Part shown: positions 20,701 through 30,275 of the stretch, piece after piece | Position numbering within the stretch: position 1 is the first letter of the stretch | How the letters are laid out: each line of letters begins with the position of its first letter | NCBI RefSeq assembly: GCF_002270355.1 | Contig: NZ_NJFZ01000013.1 | Coordinates: 97,268-161,267 of the forward strand | Origin: Flectobacillus sp. BAB-3569 | GTDB taxonomy: Bacteria; Bacteroidota; Bacteroidia; Cytophagales; Spirosomataceae | Length of the DNA: 64,000 nt | Direction: 5' to 3' | The notes under the pieces: generated by a model | The model's database searches: none | Seen by the model: only the letters and a program-made list of their open reading frames with translations | What the model was told of the DNA's origin: nothing | Made by a program: the position numbers and the translations under genes

Positions 20701-20714
20701 AAAAACGTTTTAAC
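20701..20714. promoter_or_regulatory. Candidate LacI-family operator before the GH43 gene
   Basis: AAAACGTTTT, a perfect 10-bp palindrome with the central CG typical of LacI-family operators, lies 13-27 bp upstream of the GH43 start. A similar AAACGTTTTCGAAAAC cluster precedes the LacI gene and uxuA at 56503-56520. Confidence 0.5.
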
Positions 20715-21470
20715 AAGCGAGCATCATCTACATCCTTTACAATTGACAAAGCTTGACCATACCCTTACAAGGAGGCATGTTCAATGACATCATCTCTATT
20801 TATTTTCATAGTTATAGGCATGTAATTTTCAGTTAAAAGGTCTTCGCTTGAGGTTGTAAAATAAGTTGATGACTAAAAATTAGATTAGCACATTTTACTC
20901 GTTTTGTGTACTTAATGTTTAACACCATAAAAAAATACCCCAATTCTACCAAATGACACAAAAAGGTCAGAGTTTGGCAAGCATCACAATATGCGACTTA
21001 CAAGATAAAATGTAGCAAGTAATGTTACTATCAAAGCCACATACAACTGGCTATCTATTATAATTTTTTTCAGCACTGATATTCAATATTTAGAAATGTT
21101 CATCTATTAGAGTAGAGTTGTACTTGTTTGTTTAAATGACTAGAAGACTTAGAAATACTATGAAGGAAACTATTTCTAAAGTTTGAATCTAATATTCACA
21201 AGCTATTCCAAGCTATTAACATTAGCTACTAAGCTCGGCTATTGGAAAAGTACAAACTCAACTCCAACAATCTATTGCTCTTCATTTAAACTTCTCACCT
21301 TCCTGAAACCTTCGAATAATAATGTCTACATTCGTATCATACTATAATACTCAAAAATTCATTTTGCATAATTCCTAGAATATAAAATCATAAGAAAAAC
21401 AAATTTGTGTAGTTTTTACGAATAAAAATCTTTTATATTTATCTACTAAAACTATAGATTAAATATTAAT
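20715..21470. other. Gene-free intergenic region
   Basis: About 750 bp of AT-rich DNA between divergent genes. I see no coding frame, RNA gene or strong hairpin. It must hold the GH43 and redoxin-like promoters. Confidence 0.5.
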
Positions 21471-22067
21471 ATGATTCATTTCATCAAAACACGAAAAACA
21501 CAACTCAACAAACTACTATCGAAAATATTAGGAGCAAGTAAGCAATTTCCATCATTCCATTTTACCAAAGAAAATGGAGATTGGAGTATTGATTTTCCTG
21601 AAGACAAACAACAATTTAGTCTCGAAGAAATTGCTCAAGGCAAGCCAATCTTGATTACTTATTATGTGCCAGAGTGGAAGGAATATGCCGAACAACAACT
21701 TTGGCTATTACAAAAATCTGTTAGACGATTGTCAGAGCTTGGCGTTCAAATACTTACGATTACCAACTTGAGTATTCCTAAAATAAAAGAACTAAAAAGC
21801 AGTGAAAAGCTCAACTTTTCTATCTATCATGATGATAATCAAGAGATTGCAAAAGCTATTGGGTTGTTGTCAGAACAAACGCCTTGTACTCATTTTTATG
21901 CGGGTATCTCCGAAAATATACCCCTACCAGCAAGCTTTTTAGTATTACCTAATGGGCTTATTATTCATCACTTTATCGATATCGAACTAAAATCCTATCT
22001 ATCTTATAAAGAAATCGAGGTTTTTGTGAACAATTACAAGAATTTTGAATTTTCTTACAAATATTAG
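21471..22067 (+). CDS. Redoxin (AhpC/TSA-like) fold protein lacking catalytic cysteines
   Basis: 198 residues, no signal peptide. The order of elements matches AhpC/TSA-like redoxins: GKPILITYYVPEWKEYAEQQLWLLQKSVRRLSELGVQILTITN (about 60-105), FSIYHDDNQEIAKAIGLL, then PLPASFLVLPNGLIIHHFID near the end. The position that in this group normally reads like WCPYC is WKEYA, so both peroxidatic/resolving cysteines are missing; the only cysteine is in TPCTHF (about residue 139). It is therefore unlikely to be a working peroxidase and may be a structural or regulatory relative. A good hairpin terminator follows at 22200-22222. No functional link to the xylan genes is visible. The fold assignment is moderately sure. 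Confidence 0.65.
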   Translation: MIHFIKTRKTQLNKLLSKILGASKQFPSFHFTKENGDWSIDFPEDKQQFSLEEIAQGKPILITYYVPEWKEYAEQQLWLLQKSVRRLSELGVQILTITNLSIPKIKELKSSEKLNFSIYHDDNQEIAKAIGLLSEQTPCTHFYAGISENIPLPASFLVLPNGLIIHHFIDIELKSYLSYKEIEVFVNNYKNFEFSYKY

Positions 22068-22199
22068 TCTATAAAGTATATAGATTTAATATTTATAATA
22101 ATATTTTTGCACAACCAAACAGATTATATCAACTGACGCTGTAATGGGGTCCTTTGTTTGAACTAATGGTAGTCTATTTAATCAATCTAATGCAGCTAA

Positions 22200-22222
22200 G
22201 GGTGAAAGCGATGCTTTCACTC
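22200..22222 (+). terminator. Rho-independent terminator after the redoxin-like gene
   Basis: Arms GGGTGAAAGC (22200-22209) and GCTTTCACTC (22213-22222) pair at 10 of 10 counting one G-T, loop GAT, followed by a T-rich stretch TTTCTTTA. Confidence 0.7.
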
Positions 22223-22316
22223 TTTCTTTAAAGCTCATAAATGTTTAAATGACTCTAGATATATAAATTGAATTCTTTGGAGTTTATTATTCTAACACTA
22301 GAACCCAAAAACAATC

Positions 22317-23191
22317 GTGCAAAAAATTCTTTCAAATCGCGCCGTATGGTATATCGCCCCTACAGTATTACTATTCAGTAGTTTTATTGTATTGATATAT
22401 AGTGGAAATATCCATTTTCATGGTCTGCCATTCAAGATGGTTTTAACAGTGATTTCGGATTCTATGTACTTGTGGGATTGGGGGCACAATTAGTAGATGG
22501 AACTTTAGGAATGGCTTATGGTGTAACTTCTACTTCATTTCTATTGAGTTTAGGGGTGCCACCTGCCGTAAGTAGTACGAGCGTACACGTAGCCGAAATG
22601 TTTACAACAGGTGCTTCTGCCATTTCACATTTCAAGTTTGGTAATATCAACAAAAAGTTATTTCGCAACTTATTAATTCCGGGCGTATTAGCCTCTGTTA
22701 CAGGTGCTTATTTACTGACCGATTTCATTGATGGAAATGTCATAAAACCTTACATTTCTATTTACATGATTATTTTGGGAATTATTATTATCAGAAAAGC
22801 ACTTCAAAAAAATATTGTAAAACAACGTACGAAGCGTTTGGGATTGTTGGCTGTCTTCGGTGGTTTTATGGATTCTATTGGTGGTGGTGGTTGGGGACCA
22901 ATCGTAACTTCATCGCTCTTGGGTAGAGGTCGCGACCCACGCTATACCATCGGTTCGGTTAACGCAGCAGAGTTTGCCGTTTCATTTGCCAGCGGTATTA
23001 CTTTCTTACTTTTTGAAGGCGTCAATTCTTGGCAGGTAGTGTTGGGGTTGATTGTCGGTGGTACAATTGCCTCTCCACTAGGAGCAATTTTTGTTAACAA
23101 GGTAAAACGCAAACCTATGATGATTTTGGTTGGAACCTTAGTTATCATCATTAGCTTAAGAACAATTACCAAAGGTTTTCATCTAATCTAA
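22317..23191 (+). pseudogene. TSUP (TauE/SafE) family membrane permease, frameshifted near the N-terminus
   Basis: A GTG at 22317 opens MQKILSNRAVWYIAP and a first membrane helix (VLLFSSFIVLIYSG). The rest of the protein lies in another frame, from WSAIQDGFNSDFGFYVLVGLGAQLVDGTLGMAYGV onward, with a stop at 23191. Restoring one T in the T4 run at 22415-22418 joins them as NIHFSWSAIQDGF, giving 291 residues and about eight helices. The TSUP signatures are GAQLVDGTLGMAYGVTSTSFLL in the first half and GGFMDSIGGGGWGPIVTSSLLGRGRDPR in the second. Members export or import small sulfur-containing or organic anions such as sulfite, sulfonates or sulfoacetate. The TonB receptor downstream may be functionally linked, but there is no direct evidence. 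Taken without the correction, a shorter frame starts at a GTG at 22472. Confidence 0.85.
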
Positions 23192-23601
23192 ATTTAAAAC
23201 TGATATAAGTTTTAGGCTGTAAGCATTAAGCGAAAAAATTTCTATTTTGTCACTTTTGCTCTTTTAGCTTAAAGCACATTGCCTAAGGCATAAAACGGAG
23301 TAGTTCACTAGAATACTCCTTTTATTTTACCATAAAAGTATACAAATATCATATACTAAATAGACTTATAAAAATAAATTAACTATGTATTCTAAACCAA
23401 ATGTATCACATTCAAATGCTTGTTTATCAATCCATTTGAATCAAATAGAAAGGCAGTATTTATTTTGTTGAAGCATAAAAAAGACCAAGAGGCGGCAACC
23501 TCATTGGTCTAGTTCAACTAAAGTAATCTCTATCACAGGATTTTGACAGCGAGCTTGGAACCGAGCTGTCGAGATATTTTTTAATTAAACAGTTAAATTT
23601 A
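23192..23601. other. Intergenic region with structured leader of the TonB receptor
   Basis: No gene. It starts with an AGGCTGTAAGCATTAAGC-type degenerate repeat (23213-23230) and ends with two stem-loops close to the receptor start, described in the next entry. Confidence 0.5.
23482..23582 (+). promoter_or_regulatory. Structured 5' leader: hairpin plus terminator-like stem-loop
   Basis: Hairpin 1: arms 23482-23492 (AGACCAAGAGG) and 23499-23510 (CCTCATTGGTCT), with loop CGGCAA and one bulge. Structure 2: outer stem ATCTC (23526-23530) with GAGAT (23571-23575), and inner stem GACAGC (23545-23550) with GCTGTC (23565-23570), followed by six T's ending 20 bp before the ATG. A first hairpin followed by a terminator-like hairpin just before a start codon is the layout of an attenuator or riboswitch. 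It does not match a riboswitch class I can name. Confidence 0.45.
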
Positions 23602-26166
23602 ATGAAAAAACTTTTATTTGTCATTATCGCCGTGGTGGCGGTAAGTGTATCGCATATTGTATCTGCTCAAAACAAACCAATTATCAATGCTACAGTATCA
23701 GGCAAAATTGTAGATTCAAAAACGAATGAACCACTCGTTGGTGCAGCCGTACAAATCAAAGGAACAACCAATGGTTCCACAACCGACGTAAACGGTGATT
23801 TCTCATTGATTACAGGTCAAAAACTTCCTTTCTCAGTGATTATTTCTTTCGTAGGTTATTTGAAAAAAGAAGTAGTTATCACAGCAGATAAAGCTGAAAT
23901 CAAATTGGATGAAGATGTAAGTCAATTGGCAGATGTAGTAGTATATTCTCGTCGTCGCCAAGAGGCCGTTCAGGATATTCCTATTCCTATCGCGGTAATC
24001 CGTGGTGCAGCGGCAGAAGATGCAGGCGCATTTAACGTAAACCGTTTAAAGGAATTAGTACCAACAGTTCAACTTTATGCCTCAAATGCAAGAAATACAA
24101 CCTTGAATATCAGAGGATTAGGCTCAACTTTCGGTTTAACAAATGATGGTATTGACCCGGGTGTTGGTTTTTATGTAGATGGTGTGTACTATGCTCGTCC
24201 AGCAGCTACAGCATTAGACTTTGTTGACATTGAGCGTGTTGAGGTTTTGCGTGGACCACAAGGAACCTTGTTTGGTAAAAACACTACAGCGGGTGCATTC
24301 AATATTACAACTCGTGAAGCTAGCTTTACGCCAAGTGCAAGTTTTGAATTGAGCTATGGTAACTACGGGTATATCCAAGCTAAAGGTTCTATTTCTGGAC
24401 CAATCAACAAGCAATTGGCAGCAAGACTATCTTTTTCAGGTACACAAAGAGACGGTCTTCTTTACAATACAAAGACACAACAAAACATGAACGATATTAA
24501 CAACTTAGGTACTAGAGGCCAGTTGTTATATACGCCTTCAGAAAAAGTAAAAATCACCTTGATTGGTGACTATACAGCTCAAAAACCTAACGGTTACGGC
24601 TGGCCAGTGGCTGGTGTAGTGACGACAAAACGCGCAGCCTATCGTCAATTCAACGCAATTATTGCTGATTTGAACTATAAATTACCTTATTCAAGTGCGT
24701 TTGAAAGAGTGTTAGATTTGGATACTCCTTCAAAAGCAGACAACAGTTTAGGTGGTGTATCTGCCAATGCAGATATTAAAATTGGTAACGGTACTTTGAC
24801 TTCGACGACAGCATGGCGTTTTTGGAAATGGGTACCTTTGAATGACCGTGATTATACAGGTTTGCCAATTTTCACTATTTCTTCGGGTAATTCAGTACAC
24901 GACCAATGGTCTCAAGAGTTACGTTACTCAGGAAAAGTTGCTGACAATTTGAGTGGTGTGATTGGCGTGTTTGGTTTATGGCAAGATTTGAAATCAGACC
25001 CTGTTCAAACAGAAGAAGCTGGTTCGGCACAATGGCGTTTTGCTCAAAGCTCAACAAGTGCGCTTTGGAAAACACCAGGCTTATTTGATAACTTCGGTAT
25101 TCGTACAACTAACCGTATCCAAAGCACAAGTTTGGCAGCATTTGCTCAAGTAGACTGGGCGATAAACGATAAATTGCACGTATTGCCAGGTTTGCGTTAC
25201 AATTATGACAAAAAGGTAGCCAACTACAAAAGAGAAACTTACGGTGGTTTGCAAACGACGGATGCGGCTTTATTAGCCTTGAAAAATGCAGTATATACCA
25301 ATCAAGCATTTAATACAGATGTAAGTGAAAGTAATGTTTCAGGTCAGTTGACCTTACAATATAAAGCCTCTAAAAATATCAACGCTTACGGTACATACGC
25401 CATCAGTTACAAACCAGTAGGTATTAATATTGGTGGTTTGCCAACGGCAAATGGTCAAATCCTACTAGATCTAGCAAAAGTAAAGCCAGAAGGTGTAACT
25501 CACTATGAATTAGGCGTTAAAACTCGTCCTACAGCCAATTCATTCTTGAACATTGTTGTGTTTAATGACGATATTAAGGATTACCAAACACAAGTACAAA
25601 CACCAGAACCAGGTGTAAACAGAGGTTATTTGGCTAATGCAGAGAAGGTTAGAGTGAGAGGTGTTGAAGTGGAAGGAAATGTAAGATTAACACACTTTAC
25701 CTTCAACGGCTCGATTGCTTATACAGATGGTAAATACGTTTCATTCACAAATGCTCCAGTACCTTTGGAAGAAGTAGGTGGTACTCTAGCTTTTAAAGAT
25801 GTTTCGGGAGGTGATCTTCCAGGTATTTCAAAATGGACAGGTTCATTTGGTGCTGAAGCTACAACTAAAGGTGTATTCTTTGGATTGAAAGGTAACTATT
25901 TCGTAGCGGCTGACGTTTATTTCCGTTCGAAATTCTCTTCAAGTCCATCACCTTCTCAGTATTTGAACATTGAAGGGTATTCATTATTGAATGGTCGTTT
26001 AGGTTTCAGAGCATCAAACGGTATCTCTATCTATGTTTGGGGAAGAAACCTTGCTAACACCGACTATTACGAGCAATTACTAGCAGCACCAGGTAGTGCA
26101 GGGCAATACGCAGGTATCCTTGTCGACCCTCGCACGTATGGCGTAACATTGAGATACTCGTTCTAG
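23602..26166 (+). CDS. TonB-dependent outer-membrane receptor
   Basis: 854 residues. Signal peptide ends near VSAQ (residue 23). A carboxypeptidase-regulatory-like domain (SGKIVDSKTNEPLVGAAVQIKGTTNGS, about 33-110) is followed by a plug (QDIPIPIAVIRG, LNIRGLGST, VEVLRGPQGTLFGKNTTAGAFNI, about 125-240) and a barrel ending VTLRYSF with a terminal phenylalanine. It is not of the SusC type: no SusD partner is present, and the RGPQGTLFGKNTTAG signature is that of general siderophore/vitamin/organic-compound receptors. Its ligand cannot be read from sequence. It follows a TSUP permease and has a structured leader with a terminator-like hairpin, so its expression may be attenuated. The convergent gene after it is separated by short direct and inverted repeats. 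Confidence 0.92.
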   Translation: MKKLLFVIIAVVAVSVSHIVSAQNKPIINATVSGKIVDSKTNEPLVGAAVQIKGTTNGSTTDVNGDFSLITGQKLPFSVIISFVGYLKKEVVITADKAEIKLDEDVSQLADVVVYSRRRQEAVQDIPIPIAVIRGAAAEDAGAFNVNRLKELVPTVQLYASNARNTTLNIRGLGSTFGLTNDGIDPGVGFYVDGVYYARPAATALDFVDIERVEVLRGPQGTLFGKNTTAGAFNITTREASFTPSASFELSYGNYGYIQAKGSISGPINKQLAARLSFSGTQRDGLLYNTKTQQNMNDINNLGTRGQLLYTPSEKVKITLIGDYTAQKPNGYGWPVAGVVTTKRAAYRQFNAIIADLNYKLPYSSAFERVLDLDTPSKADNSLGGVSANADIKIGNGTLTSTTAWRFWKWVPLNDRDYTGLPIFTISSGNSVHDQWSQELRYSGKVADNLSGVIGVFGLWQDLKSDPVQTEEAGSAQWRFAQSSTSALWKTPGLFDNFGIRTTNRIQSTSLAAFAQVDWAINDKLHVLPGLRYNYDKKVANYKRETYGGLQTTDAALLALKNAVYTNQAFNTDVSESNVSGQLTLQYKASKNINAYGTYAISYKPVGINIGGLPTANGQILLDLAKVKPEGVTHYELGVKTRPTANSFLNIVVFNDDIKDYQTQVQTPEPGVNRGYLANAEKVRVRGVEVEGNVRLTHFTFNGSIAYTDGKYVSFTNAPVPLEEVGGTLAFKDVSGGDLPGISKWTGSFGAEATTKGVFFGLKGNYFVAADVYFRSKFSSSPSPSQYLNIEGYSLLNGRLGFRASNGISIYVWGRNLANTDYYEQLLAAPGSAGQYAGILVDPRTYGVTLRYSF

Positions 26167-26174
26167 GTATTTAG

Positions 26175-26240
26175 TGAGTTAGTGAATGGTGAGTTAGTGA
26201 ATTTTGAATTATTAACTAATGAAGACGCAAAGTATTGCGT
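26175..26240. repeat. Direct 13-bp repeats and small hairpin in a convergent intergenic gap
   Basis: TGAGTTAGTGAAT occurs at 26175-26187 and 26190-26202 (15-bp period), with roughly inverted copies at 26266-26297. A 6-bp hairpin (ACGCAA / TTGCGT) lies at 26225-26240. It probably ends transcription from both sides. Confidence 0.45.
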
Positions 26241-26290
26241 TTCTACTGATAAGGAAAAAATCATCATTCACCAATTCACAACTAACTAAT

Positions 26291-27568
26291 TCACTCAATA
26301 CTAAAGCACGTCCAGCCGTCTTCATGGGTTTTTAGGGAGAATTGAAAATGATGATTCATTAATATTTCACGACATAACATGAGTCCAATTCCTTGTCCAT
26401 CAGGTTTATTACTAAAGAATGGCGTGAATAATAAATGGGCTTGTTCGGGCGGAATGGGTATTCCATTATTTTTTATTTGTATTCCCTTTTCTGACAAAGT
26501 CACGATAATCTGATTTCCAGAATCACAAGCTTCAATTGCATTTTTTAATACATTCACCAGTACTTGCTCAATTTGCCCACGGTCAATCATCATCCATTTT
26601 TCTTTTTCTGGCGCTTTCCAAATCAACTCTATTCCTTTTTCGCTAGCACGACTTCTCCAGAGTTCCACCATATTTTCTAAGACTTCATTCAACGATTGTC
26701 TTTCGAGATGGGGCTGTGGCAAACGAACAACATCAGCAAACCTTCGCATAAACACACACAGTCGCTCGTTGCGGTCATACGCTACTTCTAAAGCATGTAG
26801 CAAATGAGGTTCCTCAACCATCTGTTGCGCTACATTCAAAATCGAGTTTACTGCTCCTATCGAATTATTTACCTCATGTGCCATCATTCTGATTACCTTG
26901 CCATAAGCCTTCTTTTCTGTAGCCAAAATTTCTGAAGTAAGTTCTTCAATCATCAAAAATGGTCTTGAAAATCCTTTATCCATAAAAAATGAACGCTGAA
27001 TTTTGAACGTCGACAAGCCATTAATCTGAACAGTTTTTGATTCACCATCTTGCAATTCTTGTAAGGCATTCACAATTGGGTGACCAAGTACCGAAAGAGA
27101 TTGATGAATAAATTGACCTTCTGAAATACCAAATAAATATTGTGCTTTAGGATTGATTTTCAATAAATTTCCATCAAAATCCAACACCAATATGGCAATT
27201 GGAGACGCTTGAATAAGTTTTTCTAGGAAAAAATGCTGTTCCGTTAACTGTATTCGTTCTGTCCTGAGCTGCACAATCATCTGGTTATATACTTCCACAA
27301 GCTGATCTAGCTCAGGCGTACCCGTAGGACGAAGTTTGATTGAAAAATCCTGATCACGCATAGCCTCAGTACCCATCAACAATAACTTAAAAGGTCGGTG
27401 AATAGCTTGGTAAAGTGCAACAGAAATTATCAATGAAAGTAACACAAGCACTTCCGAAATGATAAAGTACAATTTATTGGCAGATAAAACCTTAAAGGCT
27501 AACAACATGATAATGGCATGAAGAAAGCCCAAGTAAAGCAAATATCTTACTCGTAACGAAATACGCAT
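26291..27568 (-). CDS. Membrane sensor histidine kinase (NtrB-like, PAS-containing)
   Basis: 425 residues: two N-terminal membrane helices with almost no periplasmic loop (about 8-28 and 32-52), a HAMP-like linker (RPFKLLLMGTEAMRDQDFSIKL), a PAS domain (SPIAILVLDFDGNLLKINPKAQYLFG, about 120-200), HisKA with the phosphorylated histidine in MMAHEVNNSIGA (about 233), and a HATPase with NVLKNAIEACDSG and GQGIGLMLCREIL. Kinases with this AHEVNN box pair with NtrC-type regulators. The response regulator gene lies 40 bp upstream in the same direction, and the efflux genes lie before that, so this is the last gene of a seven-gene unit. The short periplasmic part suggests sensing within the membrane or cytoplasm, for example envelope stress; that is inference. 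Confidence 0.92.
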   Translation of the reverse strand: MRISLRVRYLLYLGFLHAIIMLLAFKVLSANKLYFIISEVLVLLSLIISVALYQAIHRPFKLLLMGTEAMRDQDFSIKLRPTGTPELDQLVEVYNQMIVQLRTERIQLTEQHFFLEKLIQASPIAILVLDFDGNLLKINPKAQYLFGISEGQFIHQSLSVLGHPIVNALQELQDGESKTVQINGLSTFKIQRSFFMDKGFSRPFLMIEELTSEILATEKKAYGKVIRMMAHEVNNSIGAVNSILNVAQQMVEEPHLLHALEVAYDRNERLCVFMRRFADVVRLPQPHLERQSLNEVLENMVELWRSRASEKGIELIWKAPEKEKWMMIDRGQIEQVLVNVLKNAIEACDSGNQIIVTLSEKGIQIKNNGIPIPPEQAHLLFTPFFSNKPDGQGIGLMLCREILMNHHFQFSLKTHEDGWTCFSIE

Positions 27569-27608
27569 CAGCTAAAGAAGTTGAAAAGGCTGTAATAGAT
27601 TTTTTAAA

Positions 27609-28979
27609 TTACTCTTCCGAATAAGGAATACCAAATTTTTCTAACCTACGATACAATGCAAACCGTGTAATACCCAACGACCGAGCTACTCGACTTATAT
27701 TATTTTGATGGAAAGACATCGCTTTTCGTATCATCAAAAGCTCCATTTCTTCTAGTGTCAGTGTTCCTACTTCAGGAAACGCATTTTTGGGTGCAGAGTT
27801 AACCTGTGTGATGTTTTTCTGAAAATCGCTTATTTCCAACTGGTCATTTGGACTTAACAAAATCGTTTTTTCAACCAGATTTTTCAACTGACGAATATTC
27901 CCTGGCAACACCAATGTTTGTAACCATTGTAGGGCTTTTGATGAAATCTTAAGTTGCGGTCTTTCGTAAATAACTTTCAGATTATCAGCAAAATACATAG
28001 CTAAAGAAGCAATATCAGTAGGACGCTCTCGCAAAGCAGGGAGCTTAACAGAAATCAGGTTGATACGATAAAATAAGTCTTCTCTGAAAGTACCTTGAGC
28101 TACCATTTCTTCCAAATTGCGATTAGTTGCACAAATCACCCGAACGTCGACGGTTTTGGATTTACTACTTCCTAATGGCTCAAAGGTTCTATCTTGTAAT
28201 ACCCGCAGCAATTTTACCTGACTTGATAAATCTAAATCTCCAATTTCATCTAAAAATAAAGTACCACGATTAGCTAGTTCAAAACGTCCAATTCTGTCCG
28301 ACTTGGCATCTGTAAATGCCCCACGCACGTGTCCAAAAAGTTCACTTTCAAACAGCGTAGCAGATATTCCTCCCAAATTTACTTTGACAAATGGGCGAAT
28401 TCTTCTTTTACTATTTTGGTGAATAGCCTCAGCAATCAACTCTTTTCCTGTACCACTTTCGCCAGTTATCAGAACAGGAGCGTCAGTTGGCGCTACTCTT
28501 CCGATAGTTTCGAGAATAGATAAAAGTTGCGAATCTTCACCGACAATATGCTCAAAATCGAATTTTTGGTCTAACTTTTTTCGGGTAGAAATACTTTCCG
28601 TTTTTTCCTCTAAATCTAAAATCGTTCTGACAGATTGGAGTAAATGGTCATTTTTCCAAGGTTTGGTCAAGAAATCTTTTGCTCCTAATTTCATCCCCTC
28701 TACAGCCAAATCGATTGTCCCCCAGCCCGTTAGCAAAATAATCAAAACCTCAGGAAATTCGGCACGAAGCATTTTTAAGGCCTTCATTCCTTCCTCGCCA
28801 GAAGTTTCGATAGAAAAGTTAAGATCAAGAATAACTAAAACAGGTTTAAAAATAGGAATCAACTCCCTAGCCACAGCAGGAGAATCACAGGTTTTTACCT
28901 GAAATCCCGCCTGCTGTAGAAGGAGTTGTAAAGAGGTTTGAACAGCAAAATCGTCGTCGATGATGAGTATTTTATTCAT
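27609..28979 (-). CDS. NtrC-family sigma-54-dependent response regulator
   Basis: 456 residues with the three NtrC domains. The receiver (1-120) has phospho-acceptor D52 in LVILDLNF and a conserved lysine in FLTKPW. The AAA+ domain (about 145-370) has Walker A GESGTGKE, the sigma-54 contact loop as GAFTDA, Walker B GTLFLDEIGD and the arginine finger region FREDLFYRINLISVKLP. The C-terminal Fis-type helix-turn-helix is NNISRVARSLGITRFALYRRL. An intact GAFTDA means it should activate sigma-54 promoters. A sigma-54-like promoter and palindromes lie before the first efflux gene (35149-35252), so autogenous control of the whole operon is likely. Its kinase is the next gene. Confidence 0.95.
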   Translation of the reverse strand: MNKILIIDDDFAVQTSLQLLLQQAGFQVKTCDSPAVARELIPIFKPVLVILDLNFSIETSGEEGMKALKMLRAEFPEVLIILLTGWGTIDLAVEGMKLGAKDFLTKPWKNDHLLQSVRTILDLEEKTESISTRKKLDQKFDFEHIVGEDSQLLSILETIGRVAPTDAPVLITGESGTGKELIAEAIHQNSKRRIRPFVKVNLGGISATLFESELFGHVRGAFTDAKSDRIGRFELANRGTLFLDEIGDLDLSSQVKLLRVLQDRTFEPLGSSKSKTVDVRVICATNRNLEEMVAQGTFREDLFYRINLISVKLPALRERPTDIASLAMYFADNLKVIYERPQLKISSKALQWLQTLVLPGNIRQLKNLVEKTILLSPNDQLEISDFQKNITQVNSAPKNAFPEVGTLTLEEMELLMIRKAMSFHQNNISRVARSLGITRFALYRRLEKFGIPYSEE

Positions 28980-29083
28980 TGAAAAGGTAAAAATTAGTAT
29001 ATAAGTTGTCAGGCATTAGGCAAAGAGTTTTAAATTATTTAGATATATTTTGCTTAATGCCCACAGCTGATAGCCTATTGCTG

Positions 29084-30235
29084 TTACGATTCGTGTAATA
29101 CAATGGCTGGTTGGATTTTGGCAGCCTGTCGACTTGGATAAAAAGCACAAATCGTGACTAATCCGTATATAATTAAAATCGCCAAAACAATCGCCACCCA
29201 ATATACTCCTGAAGCCAAATCAAAAACTTTCAGTGTGGGAAATTGTACGGCAAAGAGCAAGCCCACCAGTATAGCAAAGGTAGCAATAACCCACATTTCG
29301 GCAACAAACTGCTTTTGAATATCTGTCTCGGTAGCTCCCATCGCACGACGCACGCCAATTTCTTCACGGCGTTTGGCAATGTTTACTTTTAGTATTCCGA
29401 AAAGTCCCATAGCCACATTGAGCAACAAAAACCCTGCAATAATTGTAAATACAATCATTGGTACCAAGGCAAGATTATGTTGGTTTTGTCGCTGGTCTGT
29501 TAAATAACTCACTTCCACAGTCCAACCTACCAACATACTTCCGAGGTCTTTTACCAATTTTGCCTCAAAATTAGCGTCGGTTCCAGATTTGAGTTTTAAA
29601 ACAATTTTTCCTTCCTCAGAGCGTGGCCACATCAATTGGAAGAAAGCAGGCTCATTTTTGGTAAACTCGCCTTTTGCTTTAAAATTATCAATTACACCAA
29701 CCACAACTTTATTATCATCTAGCGTTTTTCCGATGGGATTTTCAGTGCCAAAAAGTGCATCAGCAGTCTTTTGATTAATCACCACAGGCTTATTTTTTGC
29801 CACAGAATCAGAGGATTGATACCAGCGCCCAGATTTCATTTTTATGTCAAAAACGTCTTCAAAATTTTCATCTGTGTAATAAATATCTGACAACGTACTA
29901 GTCTTTTTACGACTAATAGAACTATTCATTTGACTAAAAGAAAAAGGCGAATTAGAAGACATTTGACTTACTTTTTCTACCTCAGGATAAGCTTTTATTC
30001 TTTGTAAAACTTGAGCAAGCTTTTCCGCAGTCTGTACCGTATCTTGGTTACGAGACAAATCTATTGCCCACACTTGCTCATATTCAAAACCTAAGGATTC
30101 TCTATAATTATCAAGGTTAAAGGTTACCAAAGACATTACTCCGAATAGCACCATAAAAGATGCCCAAATTTCGATAATCAAAAGGAGATGACTTCCTTTT
30201 CGATTCCATATTAGTTTAATTAAATGCTGTATCAT
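29084..30235 (-). CDS. ABC transporter permease, MacB/FtsX type (second permease)
   Basis: 383 residues: one N-terminal helix (LLLIIEIWASFMVLFGVMSLV), a MacB periplasmic core domain (about 45-235) and three C-terminal helices of the FtsX domain (MIVFTIIAGFLLLNVAMGLFGIL, MWVIATFAILVGLLFAVQF, VYWVAIVLAILIIYGLVTI). The cytosolic motif NIAKRREEIGVRRAMGAT between the first two helices is the family signature. It lies 40 bp after a similar permease, so the complex is probably a heterodimer with the shared ATPase. Such type VII ABC exporters do mechanotransmission to a periplasmic adaptor and TolC and expel peptides, lipoproteins or drugs. Substrate unknown. Confidence 0.9.
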   Translation of the reverse strand: MIQHLIKLIWNRKGSHLLLIIEIWASFMVLFGVMSLVTFNLDNYRESLGFEYEQVWAIDLSRNQDTVQTAEKLAQVLQRIKAYPEVEKVSQMSSNSPFSFSQMNSSISRKKTSTLSDIYYTDENFEDVFDIKMKSGRWYQSSDSVAKNKPVVINQKTADALFGTENPIGKTLDDNKVVVGVIDNFKAKGEFTKNEPAFFQLMWPRSEEGKIVLKLKSGTDANFEAKLVKDLGSMLVGWTVEVSYLTDQRQNQHNLALVPMIVFTIIAGFLLLNVAMGLFGILKVNIAKRREEIGVRRAMGATETDIQKQFVAEMWVIATFAILVGLLFAVQFPTLKVFDLASGVYWVAIVLAILIIYGLVTICAFYPSRQAAKIQPAIVLHES

Positions 30236-30275
30236 GATGTTTGAGTTTTGAGGATGATTTCGGTTTTATTAAAAT

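Noticed and set aside
22472..23191. TSUP permease starting at the GTG at 22472
   Set aside because: Family-like residues and a first membrane helix continue upstream in two frames that join with one added T, so the true start is near 22317.
23482..23582. SAM-I (S-box) riboswitch
   Set aside because: Only a GGCAACC loop matches. The required upstream GAGGGA and GGCCC-type segments and the GGTGCTAATTCC segment are not there.
26175..26297. Attachment site made by the TGAGTTAGTGAAT direct repeats
   Set aside because: The repeats are only 15 bp apart with no integrase nearby, and they sit in a convergent gap where terminators are expected.
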